Shown here in pieces: positions 32,318-41,645 of a stretch of DNA of 64,000 nucleotides. The notes below the pieces were generated by a model. That model had not been told where the DNA came from and ran no database searches. It was given only the letters and a program-made list of their open reading frames with translations. Made by a program: the position numbers and the translations under genes. The stretch comes from Clostridium paraputrificum (lineage in GTDB: Bacteria > Bacillota > Clostridia > Clostridiales > Clostridiaceae), in assembly GCF_900447045.1 (NCBI RefSeq), contig NZ_UAWH01000014.1:326501-390500 (forward strand). Direction: 5' to 3'. The first letter of the stretch is position 1. Each line of letters begins with the position of its first letter.

Positions 32318-34288
32318 ATGAATAAAAAAATAGTAGCAGTTACAGCTTGTGCTGCAGGTATAGCACATACTTATATGGCGGCTGAAAGTTTAGAAAAAGC
32401 AGCAAAGAAAGCTGGATATAAAATTAAAGTTGAAACTCAAGGTTCTATTGGAGCAGAAAATGTTTTGACAGAAAAAGATATTGAAACAGCAGACGTAGTA
32501 ATAATAGCAGCAGATATAAATATAGATTTAATGAGATTTTCAGGTAAGAGAGTATTATCAGTAAAATCAATAGATGCAATAAAAGCACCAGAAGCATTAA
32601 TTAAAAGAGCTTATGACGAAGCTAAAGTCTTTGGAGCAAAGGGAACTAAGGTTGGTAAAGTGACTTTAGGAAAGACAGAAAATAATTTTGTTAAACATAT
32701 AATGAGTGGAATATCATATATGACTCCAATGGTTATAGCATCAGGTATATTATTAGCAATTGCTAATATATTTGCATTCCAAGCAAATGAACTTGGTCAA
32801 ATAGTAAATTGGGGATTTGATACATCAACTCAAATGGGATTCTTCATGTCTAAGCTTTTTGAAGTTGGACAAGTTGGATTTAAATTAATGATTCCTTTAT
32901 TTGCAGCTTTTGTTGCTAACTCAATAGCAGACAAGCCTGCAATAGCACCAGCAATGATAGGTGCATACTTAGTAAATGATGCAACATATTTAGGAACTCA
33001 AACAGGTGGTGGTTTCTTAGGAGCAATCTTAGTTGCATTCATAGTTGGATATTTAGTAAAAGGACTAAAGAAGATAAAATGGCCTAAGATATTACAACCA
33101 TTACTTGCTATTATGATTATTCCTTTAATAGCTACTTTTGCAATAATGGTTATAGTAACATACTTAATTGGTAATCCCATAGCAGGATTAATGGATAGTT
33201 TATATAGTGGATTAACAACTTTAAATGAAACATTCGCTGGAGCACCATTTATAATTGGAGCAATTATTGGTGGTATGATTGGATTTGACTTTGGAGGTCC
33301 AGTTAATAAGACAGCACTTATATTTGGTACAGCTGTTTATACAGATACAGTAGCTAAGTTTGGTATAGCAAATGCTAACTTTGTACCTCAAACAGCAACA
33401 CAAGCTGCTATTTCAGTTGCACCATTAGGAATATGGCTTGCATCAGTATTATTTAAGAATAAATTTACAAAGAATGAAAAGATATCAGCTAGTTCAGCAT
33501 TTGGTATGGGTATGGTTGGAGTTACAGAAGGAGCAATTCCATTTGCAGCATCTAATCCAGTTCAAATGATTACTGCATCTGTTGCTGGTTCAGCATTAGC
33601 AGGTGGACTTGCTTCTATAACTGGATGTAAGTTCTACGGTGGTATTGGATCTCCACTTGGAGCAGTTATAGGATACATTGAACAACCAGTTCCATTTATA
33701 ACTTGGATATTATGTATATTTGCAGGTATTTTAGTAACAGCATTAATCATTGGGTTCTGGAGAAAGCCAGTATCTGAAGAAGAGGAAGAATATATAGAAG
33801 TAGAGTCTAACGAAATTGTTGAGGAATCTATAGTAGAAGCTAAGGAATTATTTAGTGAAGATCACATATACATTGATGAAAGTTCAACTACTCAAGATGA
33901 AGCATTTAAGTTTATAGCATCAATAGCTAAGAAGCATGGATATGTAAAGAGTGAAGAAGATTTTTATCACGGGTTACAAAAAAGAGAAAAAGAAGCTACA
34001 ACTGGATTTAATGATGGTATAGCAATACCACATAGTAAAAATTCAACAGTTATTTCACCAGGTGTATTCTTAATTAAATTTAAAAATCCAATAGAATGGG
34101 ACTCATTAGATGGAAAGAAGATAACTACAGCTTTTGCGCTAACTATTCCTGAGGATGGAGCAGAAAATCACTTAAAGATATTAAGCACAATAGCAAAAGA
34201 GTTAATAGATGATGATTTTAGAAATACAGTTATCAAAGAAACAGACTCCCAAAAACTATACAATTTAGTTAAGGGGATACAACTATAA
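32318..34288 (+). CDS. Fructose-family PTS transporter EIIBCA, likely for mannosyl-glycerate or a related mannoside
   Basis: A 656-residue three-domain permease. The EIIB domain is at 1-100, with phosphorylatable Cys11 in TACAAGIAHT. The EIIC membrane domain is at about 125-490. The C-terminal EIIA domain is at about 515-656, with the active histidine His572 in IAIPHSKN. It imports and phosphorylates sugar using phosphate from HPr. The order B-C-A differs from the A-B-C order of E. coli MngA. The next gene is a GH38 alpha-mannosidase, the combination seen in 2-O-alpha-mannosylglycerate use, so a phosphorylated mannoside substrate is the best guess. RBS AGAGGAGG before the ATG. Confidence 0.85.
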   Translation: MNKKIVAVTACAAGIAHTYMAAESLEKAAKKAGYKIKVETQGSIGAENVLTEKDIETADVVIIAADINIDLMRFSGKRVLSVKSIDAIKAPEALIKRAYDEAKVFGAKGTKVGKVTLGKTENNFVKHIMSGISYMTPMVIASGILLAIANIFAFQANELGQIVNWGFDTSTQMGFFMSKLFEVGQVGFKLMIPLFAAFVANSIADKPAIAPAMIGAYLVNDATYLGTQTGGGFLGAILVAFIVGYLVKGLKKIKWPKILQPLLAIMIIPLIATFAIMVIVTYLIGNPIAGLMDSLYSGLTTLNETFAGAPFIIGAIIGGMIGFDFGGPVNKTALIFGTAVYTDTVAKFGIANANFVPQTATQAAISVAPLGIWLASVLFKNKFTKNEKISASSAFGMGMVGVTEGAIPFAASNPVQMITASVAGSALAGGLASITGCKFYGGIGSPLGAVIGYIEQPVPFITWILCIFAGILVTALIIGFWRKPVSEEEEEYIEVESNEIVEESIVEAKELFSEDHIYIDESSTTQDEAFKFIASIAKKHGYVKSEEDFYHGLQKREKEATTGFNDGIAIPHSKNSTVISPGVFLIKFKNPIEWDSLDGKKITTAFALTIPEDGAENHLKILSTIAKELIDDDFRNTVIKETDSQKLYNLVKGIQL

Positions 34289-34291
34289 TTT

Positions 34292-34333
34292 AAAAATCCA
34301 CTGGTGATTGTAATAAGAGCCAGTGGATTTTTA
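34292..34333 (+). terminator. Intra-operon terminator/attenuator between PTS and alpha-mannosidase genes
   Basis: AAAAATCCACTGG pairs with CCAGTGGATTTTT across a 15-base loop; the T run is part of the right arm. It probably lowers expression of the downstream genes relative to the transporter. Confidence 0.65.
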
Positions 34334-34370
34334 CTATAGAAAAGATTTAATTCATAAAAGGAGATATATA

Positions 34371-36992
34371 ATGAAAAAAATACATGTTTATCCCCACACA
34401 CACTGGGATTATGAATGGTATTTTACTTCAAATGAATCAATTATACAGCTAGTATATCACATGGATGAAGTAATAAATGCACTAGAAGATGGAGATTTAG
34501 AAACATATTTATTAGATGGACAATTAAGTATTTTAGATGAATATATAAAGTTTGCGCCAAGTAACTTTGAAAGAGTAAAAAAACTTGTTGAAGAAGGAAA
34601 ATTAATAATAGGACCTTGGTATACACAAACTGATGAACTTATTATAGATGGAGAATCAATAGCTAGAAATCTTTTTTATGGTATAAAAAGTGCATCAAAG
34701 TATGGAGATTATTTAAAGGTTGGTTATTTACCGGATTCTTTTGGACAAAGTAAGGATATGCCTAAAATATTAAATGGTTTTGATATTAAAAGAAGTATTT
34801 TCTGGAGAGGGGTATCTAAGGATGTCTGTCCCAATAGAGAGTTTATTTGGAAGGGTGAAGATGATAGTTCACTTTTAGTTTACAACATAAAAAATGGATA
34901 CTTCTATGGTGGGAATTTAATTTATACTGATGATGTAGAAAAAGTGGAAAAGACAATTTTAGATGGATCACAAACTGATAATATTCTTCTACCAGTAGGA
35001 GGAGACCAGAGATTTGTAGATTTCAATTTAAAAGAGAGAATAAAATACTATAATGATAGAACTAAAAATGATTTTGAATATGTTGAAAGCAGTTGCGATA
35101 AGTTCTTTGATGAATTAGAAAAGTCAGAAGGGTTAAAAGAAGTAAAAGGTGAATTTGTAAACCCATCTAACTCTAAAATTCATAGATCAATATATTCTTC
35201 TAGATATGACCATAAGTATTTAAATGATAAGATTGAAAGAAGATTAATTTATCAATTAGAACCATTAATGGTTATAGCTCAAAATCTTGGATTAGATCCA
35301 AAGGTTGAAATGATAGAAGAAATTTGGAAGAAGTTACTTATGAACCACGCTCATGATAGTGCTTGTGGATGTAATAGTGATAAGACAAATAGAAGTATAA
35401 TTTCAAGGTTAACAGAAGCAGATCAACTATCTTACTCAGCTTGTGATTATATTATAAGAAAGATAAGTGAATCTATTGAAGGTAAAGAGGAAAATGACAT
35501 AATTTTATTTAATACTCTTCCTCATAGAAGAGAAGAAGTAGCAAAAGTAGTTGTTACAACTAAACTTAAGAACTTTAAAATTACAGATAAAAACGGAAAT
35601 ATAATTGAGCATGAAGTATTAGATGTTGTTAAAGAGTATGCAGGTAGCATTAAGAAGGATGAGTCTCAATACGATGAGAATCTATACTATTATGTTTCAA
35701 AGGTGGCATTAAAATGCAACTTAGAGCCATTAAGCATAGAAGTATTAAAGTTAGTTGAAATTGGTGAAGAAGTATACGCATTAGAAAATAAAAAAGGCAA
35801 TTATATAGAAGATAATTTCTATAAGGTTGAATTCATTGATGGAAAGATTAATATCTTAGATAAGGTTAATAATAGAAAGTTAGAGGATTGCTTATACATT
35901 GAAGAAAGTGGAGATGATGGAGATACATATGACTACTCCCCTCCAGAAGAAAAGTATGATTTTAGATATAACTTAAGCTTTGAGAATGGAAATGTAGAAG
36001 TAAATAATAGAAATCTTCATAAAGATATTAAAATATGTGGAGAATTTATTGTACCAGAAAATCTTAAAGAGAGAGAATTAAATAAGAGAAGTACAAGTAT
36101 ACCATATAAATTAAGCTTATCATTATCCAATAAGGGTGTTATAGAATGTCATTTAGAGTTGGATAATAATGCAGACGATCATAGAATGAGAATAGTTTTA
36201 AAAACAGATGTTTTTTCAACAGAAAGCATTTCAGATACTGCTTTTGGGGTAATAAAAAGAGACAATGTTCCTGAACATATTAATGATTGGAGAGAATTAG
36301 GATGGAAAGAAGAGCCATCACCAATATATCCAATGCTTCATTTTGCAGGAATTGAAGATGAAAACTCATCAGCTACATTGTTAGCAAAAGGAATAAAAGA
36401 ATATGAAATCTTAGATAACTCTAAGATTGCATTAACTTTATTTAGAGGGGTTGGATTCTTAGGAAAGCCTGATTTAATTAGAAGGCCTGGTATAGCATCT
36501 GGAAATGAATTTAGATATATAGAAACACCTGATAGTCAATTAAGGGGAAAAATGAAATTTAAATTTGCTATATATCTTAGCAATAAAATAGATGCTACAT
36601 TAGTGAATAAGCTTTGGAAGAACTATAGTATAACTATTCCAAGTTATCAAATACAAGAAATAAACAGGTTTACAAATACCCTTAAATATTTTGTTATGCA
36701 TCCTTTAAAGAATAGTGTGGAAGCAATAAAGAATGTAGTAGATTGTAGCGAATTAAAAGATATTGTAGTTACTTCTATAACACCTGTAGATAAGAATTCA
36801 TTTACTATTAGATTTGTAAATTATAATGATAAATTAGTTGATGGAGGCAAGCTTAAGACTAATAAAGGGACTAGTTATGAGTGGGTTAATATGAATAATA
36901 GGGCTATAGTTAGTGAAGAAAAAATTAATGGCCATATAAATCTAGGAAAATTTAAAAATGGTGAAATTAAGACATTAAAAATCAATATATAG
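34371..36992 (+). CDS. mngB: Alpha-mannosidase, GH38 (MngB-like)
   Basis: The 873-residue cytoplasmic enzyme opens with the GH38 metal-site motif VYPHTHWDYEWYF. The nucleophile block is GYLPDSFGQS and a second zinc-ligand motif is MNHAHDSACGCN, followed by large beta domains. The size matches MngB (about 870-880), the enzyme that hydrolyses 2-O-(6-phospho-alpha-mannosyl)-glycerate to mannose-6-phosphate and glycerate. It lies downstream of the PTS EIIBCA and upstream of an RpiR regulator and ROK kinase, as expected for intracellular processing of an imported phospho-mannoside. ATG 34371 follows AAAGGAG; the frame from 34323 begins inside the upstream hairpin. Other alpha-mannosides remain possible substrates. 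Confidence 0.88.
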   Translation: MKKIHVYPHTHWDYEWYFTSNESIIQLVYHMDEVINALEDGDLETYLLDGQLSILDEYIKFAPSNFERVKKLVEEGKLIIGPWYTQTDELIIDGESIARNLFYGIKSASKYGDYLKVGYLPDSFGQSKDMPKILNGFDIKRSIFWRGVSKDVCPNREFIWKGEDDSSLLVYNIKNGYFYGGNLIYTDDVEKVEKTILDGSQTDNILLPVGGDQRFVDFNLKERIKYYNDRTKNDFEYVESSCDKFFDELEKSEGLKEVKGEFVNPSNSKIHRSIYSSRYDHKYLNDKIERRLIYQLEPLMVIAQNLGLDPKVEMIEEIWKKLLMNHAHDSACGCNSDKTNRSIISRLTEADQLSYSACDYIIRKISESIEGKEENDIILFNTLPHRREEVAKVVVTTKLKNFKITDKNGNIIEHEVLDVVKEYAGSIKKDESQYDENLYYYVSKVALKCNLEPLSIEVLKLVEIGEEVYALENKKGNYIEDNFYKVEFIDGKINILDKVNNRKLEDCLYIEESGDDGDTYDYSPPEEKYDFRYNLSFENGNVEVNNRNLHKDIKICGEFIVPENLKERELNKRSTSIPYKLSLSLSNKGVIECHLELDNNADDHRMRIVLKTDVFSTESISDTAFGVIKRDNVPEHINDWRELGWKEEPSPIYPMLHFAGIEDENSSATLLAKGIKEYEILDNSKIALTLFRGVGFLGKPDLIRRPGIASGNEFRYIETPDSQLRGKMKFKFAIYLSNKIDATLVNKLWKNYSITIPSYQIQEINRFTNTLKYFVMHPLKNSVEAIKNVVDCSELKDIVVTSITPVDKNSFTIRFVNYNDKLVDGGKLKTNKGTSYEWVNMNNRAIVSEEKINGHINLGKFKNGEIKTLKINI

Positions 36993-37054
36993 TTGAAAAA
37001 GATGGAAGAAATATATAGTATTAAATCATAGTAAGCTTTGGGAGAGATAGGAAT

Positions 37055-37852
37055 ATGAATAAAGAGATTATATTGAGGATAACTCATGCAAAGTTCAAGT
37101 TTACCTATGTTGAAGAACAGATTGCTGAGTATTTTCTAGGAAATAATAAACCAATGTCAATAAATGATTTGGCTGAGTTACTATGTGTTTCACCTGCATC
37201 AATCACAAGATTTTGTAAAAAGATAGGGCTTAATAACTATAAGGAACTTATATATTTATATAAAGAGCATCTTAAAGAAAATGATAAAATTAATATGAAT
37301 AATATTTCTGTAGACTTACAAAAATCATACTTTAAAATCTTTAATCAAATTGATGGAAGCTTTAATAGGGAGAAGATTGAGGAGATTTGCGATTTAATAC
37401 ATAGCTATAGATTTATGCATATTTTTGCATTAGGTTTAAGTGCAACAGCAGCTCAAGATTTTAAGTTTAGATTTTCTAGAATGGGGAAATTTATAGAAGT
37501 AATTTATGATAAAGATGCTATAGATATGGCTACGGCAGTAATAGAAGAAGGAGACTTGGTATTTATATTTACTTTAAGAGGGAATAAATACCTACAAAAA
37601 TGTGCAAAAGCCTTAAAGGAAAAGGGAGCTAAACTTGTAGTTATTACAGGAAATGAACATACTAAATTAAATGAATATGCAGATATAATTATAGTTACTG
37701 CTAATCTTTCTGGGGAAGAATCAACAGGAATGATATCTGCTCAAATTCCTATTTTAATACAAATAGATTTAATTCACTATTATTATGTAAGGAAATATAA
37801 AGAAGTTTTAGAAGCATGGGTTTCAACGGAAAAGGTATTTAATAAAGAGTAA
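37055..37852 (+). CDS. RpiR/MurR-family transcriptional regulator with SIS domain
   Basis: A 265-residue regulator. The N-terminal HTH_6 domain (about 1-75, SINDLAELLCVSPASITRFCKKIGLNNYKEL) is followed by a SIS sugar-phosphate-binding domain (about 110-240, IFALGLSATAAQDFKFRFSRMG and VFIFTLRGNKYLQKCAKALKEKGAKLVVITG). Such proteins sense phosphosugars. Its place inside the PTS-mannosidase-kinase operon marks it as the local regulator, perhaps acting at the CTTTACAG inverted repeat upstream of the PTS gene. RBS GGGAGAG before the ATG; it ends 21 bases before the kinase ATG. Confidence 0.88.
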   Translation: MNKEIILRITHAKFKFTYVEEQIAEYFLGNNKPMSINDLAELLCVSPASITRFCKKIGLNNYKELIYLYKEHLKENDKINMNNISVDLQKSYFKIFNQIDGSFNREKIEEICDLIHSYRFMHIFALGLSATAAQDFKFRFSRMGKFIEVIYDKDAIDMATAVIEEGDLVFIFTLRGNKYLQKCAKALKEKGAKLVVITGNEHTKLNEYADIIIVTANLSGEESTGMISAQIPILIQIDLIHYYYVRKYKEVLEAWVSTEKVFNKE

Positions 37853-37873
37853 TATATGGGGAGGATTTTAGAG

Positions 37874-38758
37874 ATGTATGCATGTTTAGATATAGGAGGT
37901 ACTTCTATAAAAGTAGGTATTTCTGATAAGAATGGTAATTTAACTAATAAAGATAATTTAAAGGTTTCTGATGAGTTTAGTGTTATTATAGATGGAATTG
38001 TAAATTGGATAGAAGAAATAAGAAAAAGCTATGATATAGAAGGTATAGCAATTAGTGCTCCAGGAGCTGTAAATAGTAAAACTGGGGTGATTGGGGGAGC
38101 AAGTGCACTTCCATGTATTCACGGACCAAATTGGAAGGAAGTTTTATGTGAAAAAACAGGATTACCTATAAGTATTGAAAATGATGCAAACTGTGCAGCT
38201 TTAGCAGAGGCTTTTTCAGGTAAGGGAAAAGATTTAAATGATATATTATTTGTGGTATGTGGTACTGGAATTGGTGGCGCAATAATAAAAGATGGGAAAA
38301 TTCATCATGGCAAACATCTTCATGGGGGAGAAGTTGGATATATGCTTATGGAAGAATCTAATGGTGAATATTTAAACTTTAGTGAAGTTGCATCTACAAT
38401 GTCTTTTGTTAGAAAGGTAAGAAAGCACTATAATGATGATTCATGGAACGGAGAAAGTGTTTTTGAAGCAGCAGAAAAAGGCGACGAAGTATGTAGGGGG
38501 GCTATAGATACTTTCTATAAGAATCTAGCAAAAGGAATATTTAATTTACAACATATTTATGATCCAGAGATAATTTTGTTAGGTGGGGCAATTAGTAATA
38601 GGGAAGATTTTATTGATAGAATAAATGAAAAGTTATTGATCATAAGAGAAAAGATAAATATAGATACCCTTATGCCAAATATAGATACATGTACTCATAA
38701 AAAGGACGCTAATTTAGTTGGAGCTTTAGCTAACTTTTTAATGGAGCATGGAGAATAA
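37874..38758 (+). CDS. ROK-family sugar kinase
   Basis: A 294-residue kinase with the ROK N-terminal phosphate loop CLDIGGTSIKVGI, the sugar-contacting ISIENDANCAALAEAF, GTGIGGAII and the HHGKHLHGGEVGYM segment. The usual ROK zinc cluster (C-x-C-G-x2-G-C) is absent. ATG 37874 is used because GGGGAGG sits 10 bases before it; the ATG at 37856 overlaps that site. It is the last gene of the mannoside operon and would phosphorylate mannose or another released hexose with ATP. Exact specificity is unknown. Confidence 0.85.
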   Translation: MYACLDIGGTSIKVGISDKNGNLTNKDNLKVSDEFSVIIDGIVNWIEEIRKSYDIEGIAISAPGAVNSKTGVIGGASALPCIHGPNWKEVLCEKTGLPISIENDANCAALAEAFSGKGKDLNDILFVVCGTGIGGAIIKDGKIHHGKHLHGGEVGYMLMEESNGEYLNFSEVASTMSFVRKVRKHYNDDSWNGESVFEAAEKGDEVCRGAIDTFYKNLAKGIFNLQHIYDPEIILLGGAISNREDFIDRINEKLLIIREKINIDTLMPNIDTCTHKKDANLVGALANFLMEHGE

Positions 38759-38801
38759 TAATAAAGCTTCTATGATATAAACTCATAGAAGCTTTATTAT
38801 T
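38757..38801. terminator. Bidirectional terminator between the ROK kinase gene and greA
   Basis: A 19-bp perfect stem AATAATAAAGCTTCTATGA and its complement around a seven-base loop. It overlaps the last bases of both convergent genes. Confidence 0.85.
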
Positions 38802-39267
38802 ATTCTAATATTTCAAGTATTTCTACAGTATAATTTGTACCAGGAGCATTAACTTCAACTATATCACCAGCTTTTTTACCAGCTAGTGCTTTTCCTAAAT
38901 CTGATTCTATACTTATCATCATATTTTCAGGATCTAGATCCATTGTAGTAACTAATGTAATTACATCTTCATCATTATCTTCAACAAACTTTATTCTAGC
39001 TTTACTGTTAATTCCTAATACAGTTTTATCTACATTTTCATCATCAATAACTGTAGCAGTTGAAATCATAGATAATAAATATTGTATTCTGTTATCATTT
39101 TCTCTATAGTTAGCACAAGCTTCTTTATACTCAGCATTTTCAGATCTATCACCATGAGCTGCTGCAATTAACTTTTCTTTTGCTATTTCAGCCCTTTTAA
39201 CAGTCATTCTATAATCTAATTCTTCTTGTAATTTTTTCATATTTTCGTGAGTAAGTATATTATTCAT
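38800..39267 (-). CDS. greA: Transcript cleavage/elongation factor GreA
   Basis: A 155-residue protein with the Gre N-terminal coiled coil (ENMKKLQEELDYRMTVKRAEIAKEKLIAAAHGDRSENAEYKEA). The acidic tip residues in the GDRSENAEYKEA turn reach the RNA polymerase active site to stimulate cleavage of backtracked RNA. A C-terminal FKBP-like domain ends in NYTVEILEILE. The length is normal. RBS GGGGAGG upstream of the ATG on the minus strand. It is a monocistronic housekeeping gene. A divergent paralogue elsewhere in the genome cannot be excluded. Confidence 0.93.
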   Translation of the reverse strand: MNNILTHENMKKLQEELDYRMTVKRAEIAKEKLIAAAHGDRSENAEYKEACANYRENDNRIQYLLSMISTATVIDDENVDKTVLGINSKARIKFVEDNDEDVITLVTTMDLDPENMMISIESDLGKALAGKKAGDIVEVNAPGTNYTVEILEILE

Positions 39268-39496
39268 AGATATAAACCTCCCCTAAATCTATTACCTTAA
39301 TATTATATAAATATATATAAGAAAATGAAAGGTATTTCTAAATAAGTGTGGTTGAATTAATAGTATATAATTTACAAAGGGTGCTTAAAACCCTTGTGTT
39401 AACTTAATATTTTAGGAACTGATATGTTTTTATGTATAGAGAGGAATTTATAGTTTATAATTATAAAAGAATTATTATGTATTGAAGGAGAAATAA

Positions 39497-40102
39497 ATGA
39501 TTAATTTAGATGAACTAAAGCTGATAACTTCCCAAGAATTATTAGAACAGTTATATGGTAAAAATTTAGAAACAAAGAAGGATGTTTTAGAATATATTGA
39601 GAGAACAAAAATACTTAAGGGGGAAGGAGTACCTCAAGAGCTTATTGATGATACTTATAAATTAATTGATGAAAGTATAGATAATATGAAGTCTAAGGTT
39701 AAGCCTAATACAATAATGTTCTTAAAGAATACTCTAAAGTCTTCTCTAGGAAAGCTAGTGAAAGAAAAGAAAGAAAATAAACCTGAAAGTGGGTTTATTA
39801 AATTCTTTAAAAAAGCATATCCAGAAGGGAAGAGAAATAGGAATTTTACTTATGTATTAATGGATAATAGTAAAATTTCTGCTGAACAAATTTGGACTAC
39901 TTTAACTTATATAAATAGACAGTATTTAAAAGATAATCTAACTATTTCTAGTGAAGAGAAAAAAGAAATTATAGATATGATTCAAAGAATGTTAGATAAG
40001 AGGGATATTAAATATGTAAATCAAATAAAGAGTATGGATAAACTTCTAAAAATGCTTAATATTAAAATAAAAGAAGAAAAAGGAAGTTTTAAAGTAAAGT
40101 AG
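39497..40102 (+). CDS. Conserved-looking soluble protein of unknown function
   Basis: A 201-residue, Lys-rich, mostly helical protein without signal peptide or membrane segments. The middle (VKPNTIMFLKNTLKSSLGKLVKEKKENKP) is basic and the C-terminal part is predicted helical. I do not recognise the family. RBS AAGGAG before the ATG and codon use like its neighbours support a real gene. It is alone, closed by a strong terminator, and the 229-base region before it shows no gene. Confidence 0.6.
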   Translation: MINLDELKLITSQELLEQLYGKNLETKKDVLEYIERTKILKGEGVPQELIDDTYKLIDESIDNMKSKVKPNTIMFLKNTLKSSLGKLVKEKKENKPESGFIKFFKKAYPEGKRNRNFTYVLMDNSKISAEQIWTTLTYINRQYLKDNLTISSEEKKEIIDMIQRMLDKRDIKYVNQIKSMDKLLKMLNIKIKEEKGSFKVK

Positions 40103-40103
40103 C

Positions 40104-40134
40104 AAAGGCCGTCAATACTTATTGACGGCTTTTA
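40104..40134 (+). terminator. Terminator after the orphan gene at 39497
   Basis: GCCGTCAAT / ATTGACGGC perfect stem, four-base loop, followed by four T. Confidence 0.85.
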
Positions 40135-40207
40135 TAATGTTACTAATTAGGAAAAGTATGGTATATTTATAAGAGATATCTTGGAAGTTAGTGGCAGGGG
40201 GATTATT

Positions 40208-41539
40208 ATGTTAGACATGACAAAAGGGAATAGTAATAAGCTTATAATTAAGTTTGCATTACCTATGATTTTGGGAAATATATTCCAGCAATTATATAAC
40301 CTTGTAGATACTATTGTAGTTGGAAGGTTCGTTGGACCAGAGGCATTAGCTGCTGTTGGTTCTTCTTTTGCAATAGTAACTTTTATAACATCAATAATAA
40401 TTGGCTTATCTATGGGGGTAGGAGTTATACTGGCTCAAAGCTATGGTTCTAAAGAAAATGATAAATTTAAAGAAATATCTATTACCTCTTTTATATTTAT
40501 TGGGGGTATTACTTTAATATTGATGGTAATTTCTCTAATATCCATAAACTTATTGTTGGATTTATTTAATATGCCATCAGAATTATTAGGGGTAGCTAAA
40601 GAATATTTAATAATAATTTTATTAGGACTTGGATTTACTTTTATATATAATTTAGCAACTGCTATTTTAAGAGCAATAGGGGACTCTAAAAGACCTTTAT
40701 ATTTTTTAATTATTGCTTCAGTAATTAACGTAGTGATAGATTTAGTTTTTGTAATAAATTTTAATTTAGGTGTAAAAGGAGTTGCACTTGCAACAATAAT
40801 TGCTCAAGGGGTTTCAGCAATTCTGAGTATTATATATGTATTTAAGAATATATCCTTTATAAAATTTGAGAGAAAAGATATTAGAATTAAAAAGGATACT
40901 TTGAAGCTAGTAGCTAATTATTCTATTCTAACTTCAGTTCAACAATCAATAATGAATTTTGGAATACTTATAGTTCAAGGGCTAGTTAATACATTTGGAG
41001 TAACTGTAATGGCAGCTTTTGCAGCAGGAGTAAAAATAGATTCTATAGCTTATATGCCAGTTCAGGATTTTGGAAATGCTTTTTCAACTTATGTGGCACA
41101 AAACAAAGGGGCTGGAAAGCCTGAAAGAATAAAAGAAGGTGTTAAAGGAGCAATTAAAATAATAATAGCTTTTTGCTTCTTTGTATCAACTTTGATTTTA
41201 GTCTTTTCTAAGAATATAATGCTTCTATTTGTAGATAAAGGTGAGGAAGAAGTTATAAGGCTTGGAGTTGAATATATATCAGTAGTTGCAATTTTTTATG
41301 TTCTTATAGGATTTTTATTTATGTTCTATGGTCTTTATAGAGGACTTGGTATGTTAAAAATGTCTATTATTTTAACTATAATCTCTTTAGGAAGTAGGGT
41401 TATACTTTCATATATTCTATCTGCAACTACTTTAGGCGCAAATGGAATATGGTGGTCAATACCTATTGGATGGGCATTAGCAGATGGAGTTGGTTTTTAT
41501 ATTTACAGAAAATCACGAACGATATTAAATAAAAAATAA
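40208..41539 (+). CDS. MATE-family multidrug efflux transporter
   Basis: A 443-residue membrane protein with about twelve helices in two homologous halves. It begins MLDMTKGNSNKLIIKFALPMILGNIFQQLYNLVDTIVVGRFVGPEALAAVGSS, the standard MATE/DinF opening, and has the second-half repeat VTVMAAFAAGVKIDSIAYMPVQDFGNAFSTYVAQNKGAG. These antiporters export cationic drugs or metabolites using Na+ or H+. ATG 40208 follows AGGGGG; the TTG at 40181 in frame has no RBS. The substrate cannot be read. Confidence 0.92.
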   Translation: MLDMTKGNSNKLIIKFALPMILGNIFQQLYNLVDTIVVGRFVGPEALAAVGSSFAIVTFITSIIIGLSMGVGVILAQSYGSKENDKFKEISITSFIFIGGITLILMVISLISINLLLDLFNMPSELLGVAKEYLIIILLGLGFTFIYNLATAILRAIGDSKRPLYFLIIASVINVVIDLVFVINFNLGVKGVALATIIAQGVSAILSIIYVFKNISFIKFERKDIRIKKDTLKLVANYSILTSVQQSIMNFGILIVQGLVNTFGVTVMAAFAAGVKIDSIAYMPVQDFGNAFSTYVAQNKGAGKPERIKEGVKGAIKIIIAFCFFVSTLILVFSKNIMLLFVDKGEEEVIRLGVEYISVVAIFYVLIGFLFMFYGLYRGLGMLKMSIILTIISLGSRVILSYILSATTLGANGIWWSIPIGWALADGVGFYIYRKSRTILNKK

Positions 41540-41645
41540 AAATAATTTGTGTATTTGCAGTTGTATATGGTAAAATTGGGGTGAGATTTAAAATAATGTG
41601 TTGAAATATAAAGAATATTATAATAAGTAATTAGGGAGAGGTTAT

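Noticed and set aside
41540-41645. Purine riboswitch upstream of ade
   Set aside because: The leader is short and lacks the conserved purine-aptamer core and loop sequences.
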